Shown here piece after piece: positions 33,127 through 41,500 of a DNA stretch of 44,122 bases. Origin of the DNA: Anaerolineae bacterium. Lineage in GTDB: Bacteria > Chloroflexota > Anaerolineae > Aggregatilineales > J027. Within the stretch, counting starts at the first letter, position 1, and each line of letters starts with the position of its first letter. Where the stretch lies: assembly GCA_019913005.1 (NCBI GenBank), contig JAIOHL010000087.1, forward strand, positions 1-44,122, in the 5' to 3' direction. The notes beneath the pieces were generated by a model. It saw only the letters and a list, made by a program, of their open reading frames with translations. It was not told the DNA's origin and ran no database searches. The position numbers were made by a program, and so were the translations under genes.

Positions 33127-34176
33127 ATGGCTAAAAAATTCGATTGGAGCGCACCGCTCTACTGCAATCCCTACATCGCTGTCGCGGTGGGGGCTGAGGC
33201 AGGGATTGTATACGAGCGTCTGCGCTGGATGATTCAGGACTCCAAAGGTAAAAAGACTGCGTTTGGGTCTATTCGTAAGGACGGACGGCGCTGGGTGGAT
33301 TTCACCTATGCCCAGCTACTCGAATGGTTACCCATCTTCAAAAGCACGAAGGCGCTGCGGGATGTCATCACGAAACTGGAAAAAGCGGGCTTGATCGACT
33401 CCGAAACCTTCCCCAGCGGTAAGTGGTACACCGTTAGCAACCTTGACCCGGCTACCCTGACGAAAATCGTCACCCCTGAGACTGACGAAATTTGTCAGGG
33501 GGATGACGAAAATCGTCAGTCACGAGTGACGAAAAATGACACCCCCCCTGACGAAAATCGTCAGCCCCTTATATATATGGAATCCGAATCAACTTCCGAA
33601 TCAACTTCCGAAGCGGTAGCCGATTCTTTTTCTTCCACCGCCCCGCCCGCTACGCCGCCCGCCATCGAAGAAAAAGAAATTGTTCCTGACTCTCCGGTTT
33701 CAGGTTTAGATCAACGCCTCCTCGATGTCTTCGCCAAATTGGTCGGGGTCTATGGTGGCTCGTCGGAACAAACGAAGGCCGAGTTAGCCGGGGGGTTGCG
33801 GACGATCCTCAAAGATTACCCTGACGCGCAGCCGTCCCATTTCCGGCATTTCAACGAGTACCACCAAGAACAGAATCAAAACCGCAAAACTGGGCCGCGT
33901 TATGCTCTGCCCACCATCAATTACGTGGTCGGCGGCTGGGGGCAGTTTATGCAGTGGTGGGAGTCGCACCGCAACGCCTCGCAATGGGGGTTTATCCCCG
34001 GCACAGATCACTACCTCGGCATGGCGCGTTGGGAGTGGGATGAACTCTCCGACATGGAGTCAGGCGCGATGATTCAGATTCGTGGGCAGTGGGTCTATCG
34101 CAAACAGGCCGATGGTGCGTTTACCGAAGTGCCGTGTGAACAGTGGCCTGATGAATGGAAGCGGGAGAGTGCGTGA
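33127..34176 (+). CDS. Replication-initiator-like protein with iterons inside the gene
   Basis: A 349-residue protein. The first ~115 residues look like a winged-helix DNA-binding domain (YERLRWMIQDSKGKKT, WVDFTYAQLLEWLPIFKSTKALRDVITKLEKAGLI, then a beta wing SGKWYTVSNLD), the style of phage O-like and plasmid initiators. Residues ~111-185 form a hydrophilic, low-complexity linker; its DNA carries five near-palindromic repeats and an AT-rich tract. The C-terminal part (about residues 190-349) is helical and Trp-rich and I do not recognise it. It may recruit helicase, like the C-terminus of lambda O. It follows the par genes and is coupled to an exonuclease gene (TGATG). The initiator role is inferred from the domain layout plus the iterons; a phage-type transcription factor is the alternative. 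Confidence 0.7.
   Translation: MAKKFDWSAPLYCNPYIAVAVGAEAGIVYERLRWMIQDSKGKKTAFGSIRKDGRRWVDFTYAQLLEWLPIFKSTKALRDVITKLEKAGLIDSETFPSGKWYTVSNLDPATLTKIVTPETDEICQGDDENRQSRVTKNDTPPDENRQPLIYMESESTSESTSEAVADSFSSTAPPATPPAIEEKEIVPDSPVSGLDQRLLDVFAKLVGVYGGSSEQTKAELAGGLRTILKDYPDAQPSHFRHFNEYHQEQNQNRKTGPRYALPTINYVVGGWGQFMQWWESHRNASQWGFIPGTDHYLGMARWEWDELSDMESGAMIQIRGQWVYRKQADGAFTEVPCEQWPDEWKRESA
33458..33563. repeat. Five iterons, putative replication origin
   Basis: Five 15-bp units of the type TGACGAAAATCGTCA. Perfect palindromic copies start at 33458, 33504 and 33549; variants are TGACGAAATTTGTCA (33483) and TGACGAAAAATGACA (33527). Start-to-start distances are 25, 21, 23 and 22 bp, about two helical turns. 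The units fall in all three codon phases and encode different peptides (LTKIVT, TDEICQ, DDENRQ, VTKNDT, PDENRQ), so DNA sequence rather than protein sequence is being kept. They would be bound by the initiator encoded by the same gene. Confidence 0.8.
33569..33607. other. AT-rich tract and tandem repeat beside the iterons
   Basis: TTATATATAT (33569-33578) begins 6 bp after the last iteron, the expected place for a duplex-unwinding element. It is followed by two tandem 12-bp copies of CCGAATCAACTT (33584-33607). The tandem repeat is in phase (peptide SESTSEST), so it could reflect protein or DNA. Confidence 0.5.
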
Positions 34177-35075
34177 TGGCTGAATTCAACGGCGTGCCGA
34201 TCTACCAGTGGGATCCTTGGCCCGAACCTTTGGTAACCAAGAGCCAACTCTCCAAGGCTGGATACCAACCCGGCCCGCTGCGTGCCGTCGTCCGGTACTC
34301 GAAAAGTTCAACGGGTGACGGCTTCCTACACCTGTTCTCCCCGGATGAAGGGATTCGTCGGAAGCCACCCACCGAGAAACAGCTCGCAGCACAGGTCAAG
34401 CGCAAAGCGGATGAACTCAAGGCACGTACCTGTACCCGCTGCGGAGCCGTCCAGTATTTCAAGCGCGACCTGAGTGGTGGATGGTGTGAATGTTGCTGGT
34501 TGGCGGTCAAGACAGCGGATGACCGCCATGCGGCCGCAGAGTGGGCCAAGCAAGTGCTCGCGGACGGCTGTGTCATCTTGGACATGGAAACCACTGGGTT
34601 GTACGACGCCGAGCCAGTCGAGATTGCCGTCCTCGACCACACCGGGGCAGTGCTCTTCAACTCGCGGGTGAAGCCACTCCGACCGGGGCGGATAGTGGAG
34701 CGTGACCCGGACACAGGTGTCGCGGCAGTCGATATTCACGGTATCCGGCCTGAGGATTTGGCGAATGCGCCGTCCTTCGGTGAGATTTACCCAGCGCTCT
34801 ATAAGGCACTGCATGGCAAACATGTGGTCGTCTACAATAAGGATTTTGATCTTCCCATTCTGCGGGCCACCTGTGAAGAATGGGAATGTGCAGCGTTTGA
34901 ATTTGAGAAGGCGTCGTGTGTGATGCGGTGGTATACCCAGTTTTGTGGGGACTGGTCGGATTACTGGGGATCCTATCGGTGGCAGCCGCTGCCGGGTGGT
35001 GACCACACGGCGCTCGGTGATGCGCGGGCGACGCTGGTCTTGTTGAAGGAAATGGTAGCGAGTTTGAGTGAGTGA
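34176..35075 (+). CDS. DnaQ-type 3'-5' exonuclease with N-terminal zinc-ribbon region
   Basis: A 299-residue protein. Residues ~1-75 are of unknown fold, then there is a four-Cys zinc-ribbon-like segment (CTRCGAVQYF...GGWCECCW, about residues 86-108). The second half is a DEDDh exonuclease: ILDMETTGLY (Asp/Glu pair), VVYNKDFDLPIL (Asp) and GGDHTALGDAR (His and Asp). All five catalytic residues are present. The frame is open to an ATG at 34155, but the ATG at 34176 overlaps the stop of the initiator gene (TGATG) and has GGGAG upstream. The context suggests a role in replication or DNA processing of the element; a proofreading or RNA-trimming role cannot be separated. Confidence 0.85.
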   Translation: MAEFNGVPIYQWDPWPEPLVTKSQLSKAGYQPGPLRAVVRYSKSSTGDGFLHLFSPDEGIRRKPPTEKQLAAQVKRKADELKARTCTRCGAVQYFKRDLSGGWCECCWLAVKTADDRHAAAEWAKQVLADGCVILDMETTGLYDAEPVEIAVLDHTGAVLFNSRVKPLRPGRIVERDPDTGVAAVDIHGIRPEDLANAPSFGEIYPALYKALHGKHVVVYNKDFDLPILRATCEEWECAAFEFEKASCVMRWYTQFCGDWSDYWGSYRWQPLPGGDHTALGDARATLVLLKEMVASLSE

Positions 35076-35104
35076 AAGACGATAGAGAATACAGGCGAAA
35101 GATC

Positions 35105-35203
35105 ATGCAATGTCCCGTGTGTAAAAAGGAAGTCTTGAAAGCTTTTGAAGTCGCCTCCAATAACGGGGAGCCGTTCACTTCAGCCCCACATAACATGGGC
35201 TGA
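35105..35203 (+). CDS. Possible small CxxC protein (32 residues), perhaps truncated
   Basis: A short frame starting MQCPVCKKEVLKAFEV has one CxxC pair, as at the start of a zinc-finger protein, but the second pair is missing. It ends inside a perfect 12-bp inverted repeat. It may be the 5' remnant of a longer gene cut where the minus-strand defence genes begin. The ribosome-binding site is weak. Confidence 0.3.
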   Translation: MQCPVCKKEVLKAFEVASNNGEPFTSAPHNMG

Positions 35204-35208
35204 AGTGA
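35175..35208. terminator. 12-bp perfect stem-loop between convergent genes
   Basis: TCACTTCAGCCC (35175-35186), a 10-nt loop and GGGCTGAAGTGA (35197-35208). It lies between the end of the + strand replication block and the end of the minus-strand TIR-WD40 gene, so it may act as a terminator in either direction. T-runs are poor. The 120 bp between it and the TIR-WD40 stop show nothing else. Confidence 0.5.
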
Positions 35209-35328
35209 TTGAACCAAAAGCCGAAATAAATCTGCTTAACCTTTATTGGGACTAGGGCTAGGTAGACGGTATTCTTAGGCGCGATGCACGAGAAGATCGA
35301 TATGTTCAGGAACGAGCTAATGGGAGGC

Positions 35329-38202
35329 TCAGCCTTCGCTTCTCTCTGGACAAATAAGAGCACTAGGTTCCAATTGATATGTTTCACGGAAATAGGTGAG
35401 ACTCCCGAGTGAAATTCTTGCACAAGCCTCTGTTACAATATCTTGCCAATGTGTCCGCCACAACCGGGCAGTATTATCTCGGCTTCCCGTAAGTACATAT
35501 TTCCCATCTGGGGAAAATGCTACCCCCATAACCCAGTCGGTATGGCCTGAATAGGTGTGGATCAGCTCTCCAGTTTCAACGCTCCACAGTCGGGCCAGTC
35601 CGTCCATGTCACCGGCAAGGATGTAACGGCCATCTGGGGAAATCTTCACATCAAAGATCCAAGCGTCATGGGTCGCAAATTGGCGAAGTTCTTCCCCAGT
35701 TTCAATGTCCCATAACCGTATTGTGTCTGTGCCGCCCGTTACTAGATACTTTGAATCAGGAGAAAATTCGGCTCCCCATATACCACTGGTGTGCCCGATG
35801 AAACTACGAACCTCTTCTCCCGTTTCCACCTTCCACATGCGTGCGTTACCACCATCACAAACTAATATATACTGGCCGTCGGGCGAATAAGCGACGCACT
35901 TGATGAATTGGTCAGAAACCTCAAAGGTACGAATTTTCTCGCCTGTGCTAATATTCCATAGTCCAGCTGTATTGGATTCAACCGCTAACAAATACTGGCC
36001 GTCGGGCGAGAATCTTAGGCTATTTCCACCATAAAGGATACGACTGTCAAGAGAAAATATCGTATCACCGCGCGGAATGCTCCGTACCTCTACACCCTCT
36101 ACGCCGCCAAGGGCGATATATTGACTATCATCTGAAAAGGCTACGGTGATGAGATCAACGTTGTAGAACGAGCGTACCTCATCTCGACTGTTCGCGTCCC
36201 ATAAGTGTCCAATGGTTGCACCATCTATTGTAAAGATGTATTGCCCATTGGCTGAATATGCGACCCCGGTAATGGCCTCAGTGTCAAACCCAGTGGCAGT
36301 GCTTTTGAACACGTAAGGTTCAGCGAAATTCAATTGCCACACGCGAATTGTCCCCCAAGATGCCGTGAGAATGTACCGACCGTCTGGTGCAAAGATTGCC
36401 GTTGTTACATCAGTGTCATGTTGGAATATCCTAATGGCCTCACCACTGGTAATGTCCCACAGTCTTGCTGTCCGATCAGGGCTACCTGTTAGTACATACT
36501 TGCCATCGGGCGAAAAAGCCACATCTGTAACAAAGCCTTCAATCACATGGTTTCCTGACTCCGAGGCCCGTGTGCTATGCCCGGCAAAAACCATTAGCTC
36601 AGTGCCGATTTGGGCATCCCACAAACGGGCGAGGTTATCCCAGCCTCCACTCAAGACGTAGCGTCCATCTGGAGAGTATGTTGCACTCATGGTGCTTCCT
36701 GAATGCCCAGCTAACGACAGAAGTTCTTGACCCGTCTGGGCATTCCAGATATGAATTCTATCCACATATCCACTGGTTAAAATTCTCCGCCCATCCGGCG
36801 AGAATTGTACATTGTCCAGACAGCCGCTTACGGTGTGTGTAAATGCTAGGATTTCCCTACCATTGCTATTCCATAATCGTGCAATCCCATCACATCCACC
36901 TGTGAGCATAAACTGTCCGTCCGGAGACCAAGCCACAGTACGGACTTCCGCCCCGTGGTATAGCTCTAATAAGTTTTGCCCCGTGTTAATGTCCCACACC
37001 CATCCCGAACTACCACTACTCGTGAGGATAAACAGACTATCGGGCGAGACGGCTATATCAAAGGTGTATGAGGCATGATTGCCAAAACTCTTTATCAGGT
37101 CACCGGTGAGGGCATCCCTCAATACAATAATGCGATCCTCAGTGTTGTTCTCGGCTGCTCTACGTTCTACATAAGCAATGAAGCGGCCATCGGGTGAATA
37201 GGTTATATCGGTGACGGCGTCGGTCTCGTAGAACATCACGGGTAACTGAGAAAATGCCGTCCTTAGGGCCGTGTCGCCCTCTTGGGTATAGGCGGTATTG
37301 AGACTGGCAATCGCAAGTAAGGTTGCCGCCTGCGGATCAGCCAAGTTTACTAACGCAGTATTAGACTGGGCGGCAAATTCGCTCGCCTGAGCCAGAATCG
37401 ATTGATTTTTAGCGATAGCTTCCTGAGTATTCCGAGCAATAGCCTCTTGCTCTGCAATGGTCTGTTGCTCACGTCTACCGCGAAATTGAGTTAGCGCCAC
37501 CCCCAAAAGGATTAAAGCTATCAGTAGGCCGCCAACCACAGCACTAGCGATGCTATTTCGCTGGGTTGTCGCCGCCTTACGGCTCGCTTGGATATATCTA
37601 TAATGCAAAGGCGCTGGCTGTGGATCTTTATCCTTGCTGATTGACAGCCATTTTTCCGCTTGAGTGAGGGTAGCACCACGCAGTGTATCGGCGTGCTTAC
37701 AACCTCTTTGTTCCCAACTCCGGGCACTAACCAGCAGGTTTTTGTGCATACGATTGTGGTCATAATAACGCTCGATAGATTTCAGTAGCGTTTCGTAAGA
37801 AACCTTAAAGTCATCCGTTTCTCGAAAAAAAATCCAGTGGATTTTGTTTAACATTTGCCAAGCTTCAACGGTTATTCCTTCCCAACCTAACTGCACAATG
37901 GTTTCGAGGAATTTATCCGGGTCAACTTCCCGTAGAACGATAGGGATGAGGCGTTTATTGTGTTTTAGAGCATGGTTGATTTCCCAACCACACACTTGCG
38001 ATGATAGAGAGTCGGGACTGATGACTAAAACAAAGTTATCCGCTCCTTCAATTCCGTCGTAAATCTCTTTCAGCCATTCGGTTGTAGGGGGAATGTCTTT
38101 GAGGTCAATCCAAACTTCTTTTTTACTCGCTTTGAGCTTGGTCAACAGTTGCTGAACAAACGCCATATCTCGACGAGAATAGGAAATAAACACATCAGTC
38201 AT
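35329..38202 (-). CDS. TIR - transmembrane - WD40 repeat protein
   Basis: A 957-residue protein. The N-terminal TIR domain (residues 1-~140) has VFISYSRRD, the VWIDLKDIPP loop and the NADase-type helix SQVCGWEINHAL with the putative catalytic Glu74. A linker (~140-215) leads to one membrane helix (about 217-239, SAVVGGLLIALILLGVAL) and a Gln/Glu/Ala-rich helical stretch (~243-310). The rest consists of WD40 units of the type FSPDGKYVLTGSRDNTARLW. I count 14, enough for two seven-blade propellers. AAGGAGGG precedes the ATG. With the TIR before the single helix and the propellers after it, the two parts lie on opposite sides of the membrane. By analogy with bacterial TIR proteins it may cleave NAD+ once the propeller part senses a target; that is inferred. 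It lies downstream of the DUF4062-NTPase gene. Confidence 0.92.
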   Translation of the reverse strand: MTDVFISYSRRDMAFVQQLLTKLKASKKEVWIDLKDIPPTTEWLKEIYDGIEGADNFVLVISPDSLSSQVCGWEINHALKHNKRLIPIVLREVDPDKFLETIVQLGWEGITVEAWQMLNKIHWIFFRETDDFKVSYETLLKSIERYYDHNRMHKNLLVSARSWEQRGCKHADTLRGATLTQAEKWLSISKDKDPQPAPLHYRYIQASRKAATTQRNSIASAVVGGLLIALILLGVALTQFRGRREQQTIAEQEAIARNTQEAIAKNQSILAQASEFAAQSNTALVNLADPQAATLLAIASLNTAYTQEGDTALRTAFSQLPVMFYETDAVTDITYSPDGRFIAYVERRAAENNTEDRIIVLRDALTGDLIKSFGNHASYTFDIAVSPDSLFILTSSGSSGWVWDINTGQNLLELYHGAEVRTVAWSPDGQFMLTGGCDGIARLWNSNGREILAFTHTVSGCLDNVQFSPDGRRILTSGYVDRIHIWNAQTGQELLSLAGHSGSTMSATYSPDGRYVLSGGWDNLARLWDAQIGTELMVFAGHSTRASESGNHVIEGFVTDVAFSPDGKYVLTGSPDRTARLWDITSGEAIRIFQHDTDVTTAIFAPDGRYILTASWGTIRVWQLNFAEPYVFKSTATGFDTEAITGVAYSANGQYIFTIDGATIGHLWDANSRDEVRSFYNVDLITVAFSDDSQYIALGGVEGVEVRSIPRGDTIFSLDSRILYGGNSLRFSPDGQYLLAVESNTAGLWNISTGEKIRTFEVSDQFIKCVAYSPDGQYILVCDGGNARMWKVETGEEVRSFIGHTSGIWGAEFSPDSKYLVTGGTDTIRLWDIETGEELRQFATHDAWIFDVKISPDGRYILAGDMDGLARLWSVETGELIHTYSGHTDWVMGVAFSPDGKYVLTGSRDNTARLWRTHWQDIVTEACARISLGSLTYFRETYQLEPSALICPERSEG

Positions 38203-38593
38203 TTTAATTTCCCTCCTTGAGAGATAACTTACACATAAAATATCTGATGTTCATTGTTACCCTGATTGCTAGAGGACATGGCATCCATATTCGCCAGCGA
38301 AGACAATGGAAGATGCGAAACAGCCGTCAGAAAAAACGCGACATGGACGACACCTATCCTGTTACTGTATTCATGATATTATGTGACTCCTTAAAAACCA
38401 TGTCGAAAGTGGATCATCAGCGTGCCTACGTAAAAACGAGTGAAATCTGACAATAGCGATGCTGGCAACCAAACATTTTGTAAATGGGTATGAACAGGCG
38501 ATGATCACGCTGTAACGATGAGTGACTCTAGTCCAATCATCAACCACCCCTAAAGAGTACAGACCCGCCTTGCCTCAAAGACATTATTTCACA
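38203..38593 (-). other. 391-bp gap between the two minus-strand defence-type genes
   Basis: No supported gene. A frame of 77 codons on the + strand begins with TTG and lacks a ribosome-binding site. The right edge of the gap is the end of the DUF4062-NTPase gene, and the left edge holds the Shine-Dalgarno AAGGAGGG of the TIR-WD40 gene. The length suggests a separate promoter for the latter; a TAATAT-like -10 lies near 38377-38382 on the minus strand. Confidence 0.4.
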
Positions 38594-41500
38594 CTATAAG
38601 TCACGGATCTGATCAATCCAATCCGGATCAGGTACGGCCTTTAACAGGTCTTCTAGACGAATGGTGTCAACCCCATTCGCCTTCTCAACTTTAATCCATT
38701 CTGTAAGCAAGCCACGTTTTTGCCGTTGAATATTTCGCTGTTGAACCCGATACAAGCCTTTTTGGGCACGTTGTTCAGCCTCGTCAAGAAGAGCGACGGC
38801 TTCTTGGTACCGAGTCATTCGCTGCAATACTTGGGCCATGAACATGTGACTGTTGAGAATGCCATAAGCATCATCAATTATTTCATAGAGAGCAAGCAAT
38901 TCTTTAGTCAACCACAACGCGGTTTCGTCGTCATCTCCTCCCTGAAGACATGCGAAGAAAGCGTTTTGATAAACTGCAATTTGGCCCATTAAAGATTGAA
39001 ATTTCCAAGATCGACTCTGTAATTTTTCAGCCTTTGTTTCCATCTCTTGTAGAACCCCAAGGGCTTTTGGTATATCTCCTCGATCAAACAGATCCAAGGC
39101 TTGATCACGCATGCTTTCCAGCACAAGCGATTCAGCTTTGTCCAAGCCCCTTTGGAAATCCATTTCCAATAGCAGCTTAGATAGATGGGTCTCGCATCCC
39201 CCTAGGTATTCTGCCAACTCATCTCGATAGGGTGAAAAACGTTCAGCCGCTTGGGAGAAACACCGTGCTGCCATTTCGAGATCACCACTCGCCTCATAGC
39301 CGAACCCCTGCACCCATAGGGCAAATCCCAGCCCATCTTCACGTGTTTCGGGCCACATCTCCAGCGCGAGACGCTGATAACGCTCGGACTTTTGGGCAAC
39401 AGACAGCGCACCCAACCAGTCCTGTTTTTGAAACAAAAATGATGCCTGATTTTGAATTAATAAGGCGAGTATTCCAAAGTCACTGGTCTCGAACCAAGGG
39501 TGACTTTCATATCTAGAAATGATTTGTTCCATCAAGCGCGTCAGCTCATCCGCACGGGCAGGATTCCGGTTAGGATAGTCAAGGTCGGTCATCTTTTGGT
39601 GCATGCGCGTAGCCTGACGAATCATCCTCAGTTCCGCATGCAGAATACCTGCTTCACGGTAGATGTCTGCGGCGCGATTGAAGCTATCAAAGGCGGTTTC
39701 GCAGTCTTCCGCTTGTCCTTGTAGGTAACCTTGTAGTTCAAAAAGCGATCCGCGAAGTTGGGTGTACATACCCCACTCGGAAGACTCCTCTAATATGTCT
39801 GCATACTTTTGGACCCGATTCAGAATTGAATTGGCTTGCTCGACTTGTCCTAGTCGTATGGCTTGATGCGCTTTAGGGAATGCACGTTTCGTCTCATAGA
39901 CCGCGTGTCTAGCCCTAGCGAGTTTTTGACTAATAAGTGGGATGTCTTGAGCATAATCTGTGTTCGCCACAGCCTGAATCGCTCTATGTTTCATAAGGGT
40001 CAAAACATACAATTGACCTTCTAATGATTTAATCCAGTGCTGAATGGACAAGGGAGTGGGGGTGGTTTTTTGTTGTTGGTAAAGTTTTTCCAGATCAGCA
40101 AAATAAACAAGTGCCGCTTGATAGCCCTCCTTGCTGAACCGAAACCGTTTGCTATAGCGGCCAACTTGTAGGCTTCCTAATACATCGTAGATCCTCGCCA
40201 GCGATTCAATTGACCCATTGGTGAAACAAGCGTGCGCTAGTTGCCGGATATTCGGCTCGCCCTCAATAAAAGCTTCGCCCCCCAGTGCCGCTCCAGTACG
40301 GACAAGGGCCACATAACTTTCTACATATTGGCTCGACGATTGTAGCATTTTTGCCACCTCAACGGCCCGCGTATAGACTGGGACAATCTTTTTTTCATGT
40401 AGCCTCTCAAGCGCTCGCCCCAAGCCCATCAAGGCTTCCCACTGTGCTTTAAGGGCCTCCACCTCTTGCACATCTTCCAGAAGGGACAAGGCGGTATGAA
40501 AGTCTTTCCGAGCCTCATTCCAACGTTTTAACTCTAGATACAAGCTTCCTCTTCTAACAAGCGCCGCTGCATAGTGTGGTCGAGCATTGGCCCGCCGAAA
40601 AGACTCCAAAGCATCCGAGTTAAACTTCAATGCCGCAGTGGTTTCATCCATAATGTATAGAATGGTACCGATGGCATTGCAGGCACTCCCATGGCTTAAC
40701 TGATGATCTTGAGAACCACCAAATAGAGAGACGGCTCCTCCCTCAATACGTTCTTGCTCCTGCAAATTCATGAGGGCGTGCATAAAATCGCCAACAGCTA
40801 ATGCGGTCACCCCAATATTCCCAAAAGTCGTGGACAACCAAAGCGGATCCCCCTTTTGTTGGCAATAGCGTAATTTTTCGTTAAAGGCACGCATGGCATC
40901 AGCGTACTGCCCCTTGTTCAGATAGGTAAGCCCCAATTCATTGAGTATCGGAATGAGCCGATAGTAGTTCTGTTCTTGTCGCAGGTTTTTTTCCTGACGG
41001 CTCCGCAGCAGTTGAGCCTCGCTGACATGTCCGAGTTCTGCCAGTAGAAGCCCAACGTCATCGGCGACACTCTTAAAATCTCGATCTGACCCGATATGTC
41101 CATATTTTTCGGGTTCATCAATGATGGCACGATATGCATCGCTCATTCGATAGGAGGAGTGATCTTCAAGGTTTTTCCAGATGGTCTTGACCAGCAGCCT
41201 ATCCGTAAGCCATGTTAACGAGAAGTTTTGGGGTACGGCGATCCAATCGTAAAGGGCATCCCACGCCTCGAGTTTGGTGTAAAGGTGCGGCAGCTCGATG
41301 ACCTGACGTTCATCAAGGGGGCGACGGGCAAAAAATTCCGCGAGGCCTTGATAGGCGGACTGTTGTTCGCTCAGTTGAGGAAGATAGCGATCTTGGATCG
41401 CCTGAAACAAGTCCGAATAAGCGAGGGTATATAATCCGCCGCGGTTGACAAGCATTTCACGTAGCGCAGCAAAAAATGGCGACCAGACGATGCTGGTGGG

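Noticed and set aside
35480-37250. Repeated SPDG-coding DNA that could look like a repeat element
   Set aside because: Explained by the WD40 units of the TIR-WD40 protein.
38217-38450. 77-codon + strand frame between the two minus-strand defence genes
   Set aside because: Starts at TTG with no Shine-Dalgarno site, has an unstructured basic peptide and overlaps the upstream region of the TIR-WD40 gene.
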